A stretch of DNA of 43,208 bases from Rhodoferax sp. (GCF_030646845.1 NZ_JAUSLE010000013.1:1-43208), one strand, 5' to 3'; counted from the first letter of the stretch, positions 8,699 to 18,995 are shown. Program-made: numbers and translations. The notes: generated by a model from the sequence alone, not told the origin.

Positions 8699-9322
8699 AT
8701 GATGCCTGCGCCCAACGCCGCGCTGACCAGCGCCCTTGACGAAGAAACCGCCCGTTCAGAGCTTTATGGGCTGCTAGCCCTCTTGTACTATGCGTCACCA
8801 GCTACTGAATTGATAGCGCAGCTACGCGCTGCAGCGACTGAGGCCCCGGCGGCCGGCGCCTTTCTGGAAGAACCCTGGCGCGCCCTGGTGGGCGTCGCCC
8901 GCGAGATGACGGATCAGGCCATTCAAAGCGAATACAACACGTTGTTTGGCGGCATGGGCAAGCCCGAGGTCTACCTTTACGGCTCTCATTTCCTGAGTGG
9001 CTTTCTGAACGAAAAGCCGCTGGCCAGGCTGCGCACCGAGCTGGCTCAACTGGGTCTGGCGCGCGATGAGGGCATGTCCGAGACAGAAGACCACTTTGCC
9101 TACCTGTGCGAAGTGATGCGCTACCTGATTGCGGGTGACGATGTGGCCGTGGCCAATCTCACCCGTCAGCGCGAGTTCTTTGCAAATCACATGCAGCCCT
9201 GGGTGATGATGATGTGCGATGACCTGCAGAAGCATCCGAAGGCCCGTTTCTATGCCGCGCTCGCCGAGCTCACCCGGGCCTTCATGGGCGTGGAAGCCCA
9301 GGGTTTTGACATGCTGGCCTGA
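8699..9322 (+). CDS. TorD/DmsD-type molybdoenzyme assembly chaperone
   Basis: A 207-residue, mostly helical protein of the TorD family, cytoplasmic chaperones that bind molybdoenzyme precursors and their Tat signals during cofactor insertion. Supporting features: the N-terminal helix ARSELYGLLALLYYASP, the core segment EYNTLFGGMGKPEVYLYGSHFLSGFLNEKPLA, and EDHFAYLCEVMRYLI, which matches the family's conserved E-D-H region. ATG 8699 is 2 bp after the preceding stop; ATG 8702 is an alternative. Residues about 23-42 are encoded by a copy of the dispersed repeat. It ends the formate-operon block; the next gene is convergent. The likely client is the Tat-exported FdhA encoded downstream or FdsA. 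Confidence 0.88.
   Translation: MMPAPNAALTSALDEETARSELYGLLALLYYASPATELIAQLRAAATEAPAAGAFLEEPWRALVGVAREMTDQAIQSEYNTLFGGMGKPEVYLYGSHFLSGFLNEKPLARLRTELAQLGLARDEGMSETEDHFAYLCEVMRYLIAGDDVAVANLTRQREFFANHMQPWVMMMCDDLQKHPKARFYAALAELTRAFMGVEAQGFDMLA
8765..8823 (-). repeat. dispersed ~60-bp repeat, copy 2 (inside the TorD-type gene)
   Basis: On the reverse strand it reads GCTGCGCTATCAATTCAGTA, then GCTGGTGACGCATAGTAC, then GAGGGCTAGCAG. This aligns block by block with the intergenic copy at 22,536. It is translated without frameshift within the chaperone's N-terminal region. Confidence 0.68.
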
Positions 9323-9346
9323 ACCGGCGCCGGAGCGTTTGCCAAC

Positions 9347-11472
9347 TCAGGTGGAAACGCCGGTTTCGCCTTCCTGATCTTCAGGCGATTGCGGTTCGCT
9401 CAGCAGCCAGACGCTGAAGACTGCGCCCGGCGAGTCTTCCCCGCGTTCGCGCCGGTTGGCGCCACTGACGCTGCCGCCATAGCGCTCAACCAGCCCCACG
9501 CTGATCCACAGGCCCAGCCCGTTGCCATCATTCTTGGTGGTGAAGAAAGGGCGGAACAGTTGTTCATGCACTTGCGGGCTCAGTCCGGCACCGGTGTCGC
9601 AGACCTCAATGACGACACCCGGGCAGCCCTGCGCATCGACCTCGTCTCGGGTGCGCAGCAGCAGGGTGCCGCCTTCGGGCATGGCCTGGATGGCATTGAT
9701 CAGCAGATTGATCACGACCTGTTGCAGCTCCTGGGCGTTGATGCCCACCATGGTGGTGGCCCGCAGCTGGCGCACCACCTCGATCCCGGTGTGTGCCAGC
9801 AGATGTCCCACCAGCACCAGTGAGTCGTCGAGGGTGCGGTTGACATCCACGGTCTCGACGTAACCGGCGTATTCCGTGGGCCTGGCGTACTGCAGCAACT
9901 GGGTGACGATCAGGCGCATCCGCTCCACCTGCTGGTCCATCAGCCGGAGTTCGGCGGCCACCGGTCTGGCATGTTCGCCCAGCGTTTCGCGCATCAGGTC
10001 CAGATTGCCCTGCATGACAGCAATCGGGTTGTTGATCTCATGCGCCACACTGGCGGTCAACTGGCCGATGGCCGCGAGCTTTTCGGACTTGACGAGTTGC
10101 TGCTGGGCCTGCTGCAGAGAAGCGGTGCTCTGGGCCAGTTCGCGGGTGCGCTCTATCACCTTCGCATCGAGTTCGCCCGCCCAGCGCTGCAGCGCCTGCG
10201 TTTTGTCGTCAATCACATTGAGCAATTGGTCCAGGTGGTTGGACAGCACACCAATCTCGTCGCGTGCCTCGACAGCCCCGACACGTGCGCCGGTGTCGCC
10301 TTCTTCCACGTGCTGCATGGTGCGGTTCATCTGTTCCACGGGTTTGAAGATGCTGCGCGCCCAGCGTACCGAGAACAGGGCGGCGAGCACCATCACGAAC
10401 AGGAAGATGCCACCGATGAGGCCCAGCATGTTGTACTTCACCAGGCGGAACGGCTCTTCCAGATAGCCCACATAGAGCATGCCAACGCGCCGGCCTGCTG
10501 CGTCCGTCAGGGGTTCGTAGGCCGATACATACCAGTCGTTCACCACAAAGGCCCGATCCAGCCAGGTGTCGCCGCGCTGGAGCACCGCATCGCGCACGGC
10601 CTGCGAGACGCGGGTGCCGATGGCGCGCCGGTCCTGGAACAGGCGCACATTGGTGGTAATGCGGACGTCATCCATGAACAGCGTGGCCGTGCCGTGACTG
10701 CCAAACGGGAGTGAGCCGTCGGGGTACACGATGCGGTTGATATGGTCGATGAGGTGCAGGTTCTGGTTGAGCAGCACGCCACCACGCACAAGTGCCAGTG
10801 TTTCACCGTGCAAGCCCAGTACGGGGGTGGTCGAGAGCATGACCAGGGCACGGTCTTCGACGCTGCGATGGACCGGCGCTGCGCCGCGCGTGGCAATCAG
10901 CGGGATGTGTATGCGCTGCGCAAGGTGGGGCGCCAGGCCCAGCAGGTCGGCGGCACTGAGCAGGGCCAGGCTGGCGTGCCCGGTTGCCGCTTGATCAACG
11001 CTCGCTCTGGCCGCTGCGCCTCCCGTCAGGAGCGCGTCGGCAGCGGGGGCAGGCTGATTCGGCGGAGTCCAGTCGGCCGTCAGGAGGATGCCTTGCGGGC
11101 TGTAGAGATTGATGAAGTCAAAACCCAGTCGGCTCCGTTCCCTGGCCAGCAGGGCTTGCAGGCCCTGCAAGTCTTGTTGAGCCAGCGCCAGATGCAGCGT
11201 GTGCGACGCCGAAACGGCGAGTGTGCCGGACCCGACCTCCCCCAGAACCTGCCCGAAGTAGCCGCGCGCCACGGCCAGGTCGCTGCGTACCTTGGTGATC
11301 AGCAGCCGGTCATAGGCCGCATTGCCCCAGATGACGAGCGCGCCCACCAGCAGTGGCAGCACCACCAGCAAAGGCAGCAGTGCCATGGCCAGCAGCTTGT
11401 TGCGGATGGAGTGACTGATCCAGCGTGGCGTCAGCAAGGCCAACAGGGTCGCAAGCGTCGGAACCCCTGGCT

Positions 11473-11488
<16 letters not shown>
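9347..11488 (-). CDS. Cache/HAMP sensor histidine kinase
   Basis: A 713-residue membrane sensor kinase. TM1 is about residues 33-55, then a periplasmic sensor of about 295 residues of Cache type, TM2 about 353-374, HAMP about 375-428, a coiled-coil linker about 430-470, HisKA with phosphoacceptor His483 (SVAHEINNP), and HATPase_c with the N box NLLINAIQA, G1 DTGAGLSP and the F/G2 region FFTTKNDGNGLGLW. The class resembles C4-dicarboxylate/NtrB-like kinases that partner with sigma-54 regulators. It is translated after the response regulator gene with a 16-bp overlap, so the two form an operon. It is convergent with the TorD-type gene (24 bp apart). The ligand is unknown; context suggests formate or a related small acid. 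Confidence 0.92.
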
Positions 11489-12879
<1,391 letters not shown>

Positions 12880-13005
12880 TCTAGGGAGTCCAAATTCTAT
12901 CGGGACATCCTGCGGATTGACTTGGACAAATGTTTTTCAGCGCATCAGCAACAGGGGTCTTCGACAGGGACCTGTTCCTGCGCCGAAGACAGCAGGATTT
13001 CCAAT

Positions 13006-13040
13006 GCGACAACTTGTCGCAAAGGGCTTGACAAGTTGTC
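13006..13040. promoter_or_regulatory. tandem palindromes, probable enhancer (UAS) for the NtrC-type regulator
   Basis: GCGACAACTTGTCGC (13,006-13,020) is a perfect 7+1+7 palindrome; GACAAGTTGTC (13,030-13,040) is a 5+1+5 palindrome of the same core. Their centres are 22 bp apart, about two helical turns, and lie roughly 110-130 bp upstream of the predicted sigma-54 start. That is the normal place for enhancer sites. The second site also overlaps a TTGACA. Confidence 0.6.
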
Positions 13041-13116
13041 GCGCCAGAAAGCAATGCTGCAGGGCAACAAAGCGAGAACTCGTTGATTTGTATGGCGCAT
13101 GGCATGGACGTAGTGT

Positions 13117-13133
13117 CTGGCATGCTTTCTGCA
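13117..13133 (+). promoter_or_regulatory. sigma-54 (-24/-12) promoter of the membrane formate dehydrogenase operon
   Basis: CTGGCATGCTTTCTGCA matches the consensus YTGGCACGN4TTGCA with two substitutions. The invariant GG (13,119-13,120) and GC (13,131-13,132) are separated by the required 10 bp. The predicted transcript start is near 13,144, about 168 bp before the first gene. Confidence 0.7.
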
Positions 13134-13225
13134 CACAGCACGGACGCCCGCGCGATGCCGTTCGTTGGGTGAGTGGCGAATGGTGGGGTTCACCAGGTCC
13201 AGGTGTTCCGAGGGTTTCTTTCTAC

Positions 13226-13254
13226 TTGCTGAAAGAGTCAGGCATCGGTATATT
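13226..13254 (+). promoter_or_regulatory. possible sigma-70 promoter upstream of the small Tat protein gene
   Basis: TTGCTG and TATATT are separated by 17 bp, with a start expected near 13,261. It may give basal expression besides the sigma-54 promoter. The -35 match is moderate. The rest of the 432-bp gap (12,880-13,311) holds the elements listed here and no gene that I can support. Confidence 0.38.
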
Positions 13255-13311
13255 GACTCGAGTTTTGATATGCAGTTCAGTTCCTAGGTGGGACATTTGA
13301 GGAGACATGCC

Positions 13312-13521
13312 ATGAGTCAATCCACGAGCAAGTTGTCGCGGCGCACGCTGTTCGCCGGCGCCAGTACGGTGGGTGCCATCGCCGCCGTTGCCAGTCTGAT
13401 GCCGTCAGTCCAGGGTGTTGCAACGGTTGCAGACCAGCCGCCGAAAGCGACGCCTGAAAAAGGCGGTGGCTACCACCTGAGTGCACACGTCAAACAGTAT
13501 TACAAGACGACGCTCGTCTGA
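13312..13521 (+). CDS. small Tat-signal protein of the formate dehydrogenase operon
   Basis: A 69-residue protein. SRRTLFAGASTVGAIAAVA is a twin-arginine signal (residues about 9-27), leaving a mature part of about 35-40 residues ending GGGYHLSAHVKQYYKTTLV. I recognise it as the small 'formate dehydrogenase region TAT target' family, found just before the large Tat-exported formate dehydrogenase gene in proteobacteria. Function unknown; it may be co-exported with or assist the enzyme. A Shine-Dalgarno (GAGGAG, 13,299-13,304) precedes ATG 13,312. It is the first gene after the sigma-54 promoter and lies 41 bp from fdhA. Confidence 0.85.
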   Translation: MSQSTSKLSRRTLFAGASTVGAIAAVASLMPSVQGVATVADQPPKATPEKGGGYHLSAHVKQYYKTTLV

Positions 13522-13562
13522 TTTACCTATCAAACCGACTCACGCCGATTTTGGAGAGTTCC

Positions 13563-16523
13563 ATGTTGTTGACAAAAAAATCGGGTCCATCCGATAACTC
13601 AGCCCGTTCACCTTTCGTCCACAGTCTGCGCCGGGGCTTGTCCCAGGCGTTGCCCACCATGGACCGGCGGGCGTTTTTGCGTCGCTCTGGTCTGGGGGTT
13701 GGCGTCGGGCTTGCAGCGTCCCAGCTGACGCTGGTCAAGAAGGCCGGCGCGGCACAAGGTGCCGCCGCGGTGGGGGAGGGAAAGATCGAGATCAAACGCA
13801 CTGTCTGTACCCATTGTTCCGTCGGTTGTGCGGTGGACGCTGTGGTGGAAAACGGCGTGTGGGTGCGCCAGGAGCCGGTGTTTGATTCCCCCATCAACCT
13901 TGGTGCCCATTGCGCCAAAGGAGCGGCACTGCGCGAGCACGGGCATGGTGAGTTCCGTCTGCGCTATCCGATGAAGCTGGTGAATGGCAAGTACGAGCGC
14001 ATCAGTTGGGACACCGCGCTGACCGAAATCACTGCGCGAATGCTGGAGCTGAAGAAGGCCAGCGGCCCGGACAGTGTCTACTTTGTGGGATCCTCCAAAC
14101 ACAACAATGAGCAGGCCTACCTGCTGCGCAAGTTCGTCAGCTTCTGGGGCACCAATAACTGCGATCACCAGGCCCGTATCTGTCACTCCACCACGGTGGC
14201 GGGTGTAGCCAACACCTGGGGTTACGGGGCCATGACCAATTCGTACAACGACATGCAGAACAGCAAGTGCGCGTTGTACATCGGCTCCAATGCAGCGGAG
14301 GCGCATCCGGTGAGCATGTTGCACATGCTGCATGCCAAGGAGAGCGGCACCAAGATGATCGTGGTCGACCCTCGCTTTACCCGCACCGCGGCCAAGGCCG
14401 ATGAGTTTGTGCGCATCCGCTCGGGCTCGGACATTCCCTTCCTGTTTGGCGTGCTGTATCACATCTTCAAGAACGGATGGGAAGACAAGCAGTACATCAA
14501 CGACCGCGTCTATGGCATGGAAAAAGTGAAGGCCGAAGTGATGGCCAAGTGGACGCCCGACAAGGTGGAGGAGGCCTGTGGCGTCAAGGAAGACCAGGTA
14601 TTCCGGGTTGCCAAGATGATGAGCGACAACCGGCCCAGCACCCTGGTGTGGTGTATGGGGCAAACGCAGCACAGCATTGGCAACGCCATGGTGCGCGCAT
14701 CCTGCATCGTGCAATTGGCGCTGGGCAATGTCGGCAAGTCCGGCGGCGGCACCAATATCTTCCGTGGACACGACAATGTGCAGGGTGCCACCGACGTCGG
14801 CCCCAATCCTGATTCGCTGCCCGGTTACTACGGCATCGTGGAAGGTTCCTGGAAACACTTCGCCAAGGTGTGGGGTGTCGATTTTGAGTGGATCAAAAAG
14901 CAGTTCGCGTCCCCCGCCATGATGAGCAAGCCCGGCATCACCGTGTCGCGCTGGATTGATGGCGTACTGGAGAAGAACGAACTGATTGACCAGGACTCCA
15001 ATCTGCGCGGCGTCTTTTACTGGGGTCATGCGCCCAACTCGCAGACCCGTGGTCTGGAGATGAAGCGGGCCATGGACAAGCTTGATCTGTTGGTCGTGGT
15101 GGACCCCTACCCGTCGGCGACGGCGGCCATGGCGGCGATGCCGGGCCGCGCTGAAGACCTTAACCCGAACCGCGCCGTGTACTTGTTGCCGGCTGCTACC
15201 CAGTTTGAAACGAGTGGCTCGGTCACAGCGTCCAACCGCTCCATTCAATGGCGTGAAAAAGTGATTGAACCCTTGTGGGAAAGCCGTAGCGATCACATGA
15301 TCATGCAGCAGTTTGCCGACAAATTGGGCTTTGGCAAGGAACTGTCCAAGAACTACAAGATGCAAAAGGTCAAGGGCATGGATGAGCCCGTGCCAGAGGA
15401 CATCCTGCGCGAGATCAACGCCGGGGTCTGGACCATTGGCTATACCGGCCAGAGCCCGGAGCGCCTGAAGGCCCACATGCGCAACATGCATCTGTTCGAT
15501 GTGAAGACACTCAAGGCCAAGGGCGGCAAGGACAAGGAAACCGGGTATGACTTCACCGGTGACTACTTCGGCTTGCCTTGGCCCTGTTACGGCAACCCTT
15601 CGCTCAAGCATCCCGGCTCGCCGAATTTGTATGACACGTCCAAACATGTGATGGAGGGTGGTGGCAACTTCCGCGCCAATTTCGGGGTGGAGCGTGAAGG
15701 TCAGAATCTGCTGTCCGAGGACGGCTCCCATTCCGTGGGTGCGGACATCACGACCGGCTACCCCGAGTTTGATCACGTGCTGATGAAGAAGCTGGGTTGG
15801 TGGGATGACCTCACGGACGTCGAGAAGACGGCAGCCGAGGGCAAGAACTGGAAGACCGATCTGTCCGGCGGTATCCAGCGTGTGGTGCTGCAGGTGCATG
15901 GCTGCCATCCGTTTGGCAACGCCAAAGCGCGCGCCGTGGTGTGGAACTTCCCGGACGCCATCCCGCAACATCGGGAACCGCTTTATGGTATCCACCCCGA
16001 GTTGGTGGCCAAATACCCGACTCATGACGACAAGAAGGCGTTCTGGCGCTTGCCCACGCTGTTCAAGACAGTTCAGGATAAAAATATTGCGGACAAGGTT
16101 CATGAGAAGTTCCCGCTGATCATGTCCTCGGGTCGCCTGGTCGAGTACGAGGGTGGTGGCGAGGAGACGCGCTCCAACCCCTGGCTGGCGGAGTTGCAGC
16201 AGGAGTCCTTTGTCGAGATCAATCCCAAGCTGGCCGCTGAGCGCGGTATCCGCAATGGCGACCGGGCCTGGTTGTCCACGCCTACCGGTGCACGCCTGAA
16301 TGTTCAGGCACTGGTGACCGAGCGGGTGGGACCCGATACGGTGTGGATGCCCTTTCACTTCTCGGGCCGCTGGCAGGGTGCCGACATGCTGGCCCACTAC
16401 CCGTCCGGGGCTGCGCCAATCGTGCGCGGCGAAGCTGTGAACACCGCCACGACGTATGGCTACGACAGCGTGACCATGATGCAAGAGACCAAGACCACCA
16501 TCTGCAATGTCGAGCGAGCGTAA
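13563..16523 (+). CDS. fdhA: respiratory formate dehydrogenase, molybdenum (alpha) subunit, Tat-exported
   Basis: Catalytic subunit of a membrane-associated formate dehydrogenase; 986 residues. The twin-arginine signal MDRRAFLRRSGLGVGVGLAA begins about residue 33 after a long n-region, so the active site should face the periplasm. Next come the [4Fe-4S] site CTHCSVGC (about 81-88), the metal-ligand cysteine in RICHSTT (about 207, Cys not selenocysteine), and MPT-binding domains ending with the C-terminal molybdopterin dinucleotide-binding domain (SSGRLVEYEGGGEETRSNPW near 855). ATG 13,563 was chosen because GGAGAG lies 5 bp upstream. Formate oxidised here would pass electrons through the beta Fe-S subunit to the cytochrome b subunit and quinone. 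It follows the small Tat protein gene in one operon. Confidence 0.93.
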   Translation: MLLTKKSGPSDNSARSPFVHSLRRGLSQALPTMDRRAFLRRSGLGVGVGLAASQLTLVKKAGAAQGAAAVGEGKIEIKRTVCTHCSVGCAVDAVVENGVWVRQEPVFDSPINLGAHCAKGAALREHGHGEFRLRYPMKLVNGKYERISWDTALTEITARMLELKKASGPDSVYFVGSSKHNNEQAYLLRKFVSFWGTNNCDHQARICHSTTVAGVANTWGYGAMTNSYNDMQNSKCALYIGSNAAEAHPVSMLHMLHAKESGTKMIVVDPRFTRTAAKADEFVRIRSGSDIPFLFGVLYHIFKNGWEDKQYINDRVYGMEKVKAEVMAKWTPDKVEEACGVKEDQVFRVAKMMSDNRPSTLVWCMGQTQHSIGNAMVRASCIVQLALGNVGKSGGGTNIFRGHDNVQGATDVGPNPDSLPGYYGIVEGSWKHFAKVWGVDFEWIKKQFASPAMMSKPGITVSRWIDGVLEKNELIDQDSNLRGVFYWGHAPNSQTRGLEMKRAMDKLDLLVVVDPYPSATAAMAAMPGRAEDLNPNRAVYLLPAATQFETSGSVTASNRSIQWREKVIEPLWESRSDHMIMQQFADKLGFGKELSKNYKMQKVKGMDEPVPEDILREINAGVWTIGYTGQSPERLKAHMRNMHLFDVKTLKAKGGKDKETGYDFTGDYFGLPWPCYGNPSLKHPGSPNLYDTSKHVMEGGGNFRANFGVEREGQNLLSEDGSHSVGADITTGYPEFDHVLMKKLGWWDDLTDVEKTAAEGKNWKTDLSGGIQRVVLQVHGCHPFGNAKARAVVWNFPDAIPQHREPLYGIHPELVAKYPTHDDKKAFWRLPTLFKTVQDKNIADKVHEKFPLIMSSGRLVEYEGGGEETRSNPWLAELQQESFVEINPKLAAERGIRNGDRAWLSTPTGARLNVQALVTERVGPDTVWMPFHFSGRWQGADMLAHYPSGAAPIVRGEAVNTATTYGYDSVTMMQETKTTICNVERA

Positions 16524-16557
16524 GCGCAGGCTCAACCGATGATCAGGAGATAAGAAT

Positions 16558-17190
16558 ATGGCACGTATGAAATTTGTCTGTGACGCCGAGCGTTGCATTG
16601 AGTGCAACGGCTGTGTCACGGCCTGCAAGAACGAACATGAGGTGCCCTGGGGTGTCAACCGCCGGCGCGTGGTTACCCTGAATGATGGTGTGCCGGGCGA
16701 AAAATCCATTTCAGTCGCCTGCATGCATTGCAGCGATGCGCCGTGCATGGCGGTCTGTCCGGTCAACTGCTTTTACCGCACCGACGAGGGTGTGGTGTTG
16801 CACGACAAGGATGTGTGCATCGGCTGCGGCTACTGCTCTTACGCCTGCCCCTTTGGCGCGCCCCAGTTTCCGTCGCAAGGGACGTTCGGTGTGCGCGGCA
16901 AGATGGACAAGTGCACCTTCTGTGCCGGCGGCCCCGAGGCCAACGGCAGCCAGGCGGAGTTTGAAAAATATGGCCGCAACCGCCTGGCTGAAGGCAAGCT
17001 GCCGGTCTGTGCGGAAATGTGCTCCACCAAGGCCTTGATCGCCGGCGACGGCGATGTGGTTGCAGACATCTTCCGTAACCGCGTGCTCAAGCGTGGCAAA
17101 GGCGCCGAAGTCTGGGGCTGGGGCACGGCTTACGGTTCCAAGCAGGCCGGGCAGCCGGGTGTTGTCGCCCCCGAAGGAGCGAAGTCATGA
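16558..17190 (+). CDS. fdhB: formate dehydrogenase iron-sulfur (beta) subunit
   Basis: A 210-residue polyferredoxin of the FdnH/FdoH/DmsB type carrying four [4Fe-4S] sites: CIECNGCVTAC, CMHCSDAPCMAVCP, CIGCGYCSYACP, and CTFC paired with a C-terminal CAEMC. It relays electrons from FdhA to the cytochrome b subunit. It has no signal peptide, consistent with export as a passenger of the Tat-signalled alpha subunit. AGGAGA lies 8 bp before ATG 16,558. Its stop overlaps the next start (ATGA). At 210 residues it is shorter than E. coli FdnH (about 294) and lacks the C-terminal membrane anchor of that protein, so attachment must come through the gamma subunit. Confidence 0.93.
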   Translation: MARMKFVCDAERCIECNGCVTACKNEHEVPWGVNRRRVVTLNDGVPGEKSISVACMHCSDAPCMAVCPVNCFYRTDEGVVLHDKDVCIGCGYCSYACPFGAPQFPSQGTFGVRGKMDKCTFCAGGPEANGSQAEFEKYGRNRLAEGKLPVCAEMCSTKALIAGDGDVVADIFRNRVLKRGKGAEVWGWGTAYGSKQAGQPGVVAPEGAKS

Positions 17191-17408
17191 AGCACGTGTT
17201 ATGGATGATCGCGCTGGCAGCGTTACTGTCGGCTTGCGGCGAGAAGCCGCAAACGCTTGGCGCGGGCAAGCAGGATGCAGCGCCCTATGAGGGTACTGGC
17301 AAGGCTTATGCGGTGGGCGGCTGGAAGCAGGGCGACAAGGCCGGCTGGGAGTCGCAGCTGAAGGCCCGCACCCAACAGGGACAGAATGACTACGGCCGGA
17401 TGAACTGA
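17187..17408 (+). CDS. small lipoprotein of the formate dehydrogenase operon
   Basis: A 73-residue protein with a lipoprotein signal: a hydrophobic stretch (VLWMIALAALL) and the lipobox LSAC, cleaved before Cys17. The mature part is about 57 residues, rich in Gly/Lys/Gln, with the repeated idea GGWKQGDKAGWESQLKARTQQGQNDYGRM. The 4-bp overlap with fdhB and 11-bp gap to fdhC place it firmly in the operon. I do not recognise a named domain. Position suggests an accessory subunit or periplasmic assembly factor; this is inference. Confidence 0.8.
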   Translation: MKHVLWMIALAALLSACGEKPQTLGAGKQDAAPYEGTGKAYAVGGWKQGDKAGWESQLKARTQQGQNDYGRMN

Positions 17409-17419
17409 CAGGAGGCCCC

Positions 17420-18589
17420 ATGAAAAAAGCCCTTTCTGCCGCCCTGTTGCTGGCCCTGCTTGGCGGTGGTGCCATGGCGCAAAGCCAGGCGCCGGCCCCC
17501 GCGGCGCCGGTTTCGGCGCCAGCGCCCGCTGACGCGGGAGCCATCAAAAGTCAGAATATTTTTGAAGTGAAACCGGATGCCAGCGCTGAACCGGGCTACG
17601 CGACGCAAACCAACGCCGAGCGTGCCAGGGTGCAGCCGGGCAACAACGCACCGATGTGGCGCCAGGTCGGCGCAGGCGTCACAGGCTACAGCAGTCTGCC
17701 CAAGAGTGAAGCACCCGAGGCAGGCAACCTGATTCAGCCTTTCGTGCAGTACCCCGGCTCTCGCCTGACCAATGCGGGCGAGGCGTGGCGTCAAGTGCGC
17801 AACAACTGGATCATTCCTTACGGCGGCGCCTTGTTGCTGATTGTGGTCGGTGCCATTGCCCTGTTTTACTGGCGCAAGGGCAGCCTCCCGCTGCACGGCG
17901 CCGAAACCGGGCGGCAGATTGAGCGCTTCACGCCCTTTGAGCGTTCGGCGCATTGGGCCAACGCCATCGCCTTCAGCATCCTTGCCATTTCCGGGCTGGT
18001 GATGGCATTCGGCAAGTTTTTCCTGCATCCCGTTTTTGGCAGCACGCTGTTTGGCTGGTTGGCCTATCTGCTCAAAAATGCCCACAATTTCGCTGGGCCC
18101 GTATTTGCCGTGTCCTTGCTGGTGGTGATTGGTACCTTCATCAAGGACAACCTGCCGCGCAAGGAAGACGTCACCTGGCTGGCCCATGGTGGTGGTCTGT
18201 TCTCTGGCCGGGAAGTGGCTTCGCACCGCTTCAATGCGGGTGAAAAAGTCGTGTTCTGGGGCGGCGTGTTTTTCCTCGGGCTGATTGTGGTTGGCTCTGG
18301 CCTGGTGCTGGACAAGCTGGTTCCCGGGCTGGTGTACGAGCGCGGCACCATGCAGGTGACGCACATGGTGCATGCGGTGGCTACTGTCCTGATGATGGCC
18401 ATGTTTATAGGCCACATTTACATGGGTACCATCGGCATGGATGGGGCCTACAAAGCCATGAAGACCGGCTATGTGGATGAGACCTGGGCCAAAGAACATC
18501 ATGAATACTGGTATGACGACGTGAAGTCTGGCCAAATTCCTGCCCAGCGCAGCCAGCCGCTGCCGCCCAGCCAGACCGTACAGGTATAA
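17420..18589 (+). CDS. fdhC: formate dehydrogenase cytochrome b556 (gamma) subunit
   Basis: A 389-residue integral membrane protein. A cleavable signal (MKKALSAALLLALLGGGAMA) is followed by a periplasmic Pro/Ala-rich and conserved segment of about 105 residues. Membrane spans then lie at about 131-152, 180-200, 215-240, 275-295 and 315-335. The core matches the FdnI/FdoI dihaem cytochrome b family: FERSAHWANAIAF with a haem-ligand His, AHNFAGPVFA, and MVHAVATVLMMAMFIGHIYMG with two further His. It anchors the enzyme and transfers electrons to the quinone pool. The N-terminal periplasmic extension is longer than in E. coli FdnI. GGAGG precedes ATG 17,420. Confidence 0.91.
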   Translation: MKKALSAALLLALLGGGAMAQSQAPAPAAPVSAPAPADAGAIKSQNIFEVKPDASAEPGYATQTNAERARVQPGNNAPMWRQVGAGVTGYSSLPKSEAPEAGNLIQPFVQYPGSRLTNAGEAWRQVRNNWIIPYGGALLLIVVGAIALFYWRKGSLPLHGAETGRQIERFTPFERSAHWANAIAFSILAISGLVMAFGKFFLHPVFGSTLFGWLAYLLKNAHNFAGPVFAVSLLVVIGTFIKDNLPRKEDVTWLAHGGGLFSGREVASHRFNAGEKVVFWGGVFFLGLIVVGSGLVLDKLVPGLVYERGTMQVTHMVHAVATVLMMAMFIGHIYMGTIGMDGAYKAMKTGYVDETWAKEHHEYWYDDVKSGQIPAQRSQPLPPSQTVQV

Positions 18590-18605
18590 ATCGAGGATAA
18601 GTCGT

Positions 18606-18995
18606 ATGAAAAAGCTGATGGTTGCGAGTCTATTGATTACTGCCTCGGCACTGGCGATGGCCAAGCTGCCACCCCCGAGTGACGAAGCCAAAGCGAAGGC
18701 GGCCGAGGCTGCCGCCAAGGCCGCGTGGAGCGGCAAGGTTGATGCCTACCTGAGCTGCAAGGCGCAGGACCGGGCAGCCGCCCACTACTACAAGACGGCC
18801 AAAGCCGCCAACAAGGATGTCAAGCCGGCCACCGCAATGCCAGCTTGTGCCGATCCGGGCGCTTTTTCCTATGTGCCAGTGGTGGCCACCAAGCCGCTTG
18901 AGGCGGCGGGGGCCCATTCGGCAGCGCCGACCGCGACCAGCCCACCCAGCAGCACAACGCCGGCCGCGGCCATTGCCCCTGCCAAGAAGCCCTGA
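18606..18995 (+). CDS. small exported protein of the formate dehydrogenase operon, unknown function
   Basis: A 129-residue protein with a Sec signal (MKKLMVASLLITASALAMA). The mature part has a helical Ala/Lys-rich segment, a compact region with two cysteines (LSCKAQDRAA and MPACADPGAFSYVP) that could form a disulfide, and a low-complexity Ala/Pro/Thr tail from about residue 95. GAGGATAAG lies upstream of ATG 18,606 and the gene is 16 bp after fdhC; a terminator follows. I recognise no named domain. The operon position suggests a periplasmic accessory to the formate dehydrogenase. Confidence 0.75.
   Translation: MKKLMVASLLITASALAMAKLPPPSDEAKAKAAEAAAKAAWSGKVDAYLSCKAQDRAAAHYYKTAKAANKDVKPATAMPACADPGAFSYVPVVATKPLEAAGAHSAAPTATSPPSSTTPAAAIAPAKKP

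Noticed and set aside
13608..16766. A very long open frame on the reverse strand opposite fdhA (over 1,000 codons)
   Set aside because: It mirrors the codon pattern of the strongly supported fdhA gene, has no recognisable domain and is rich in His/Arg/Gly as expected of an antisense frame in high-GC DNA.
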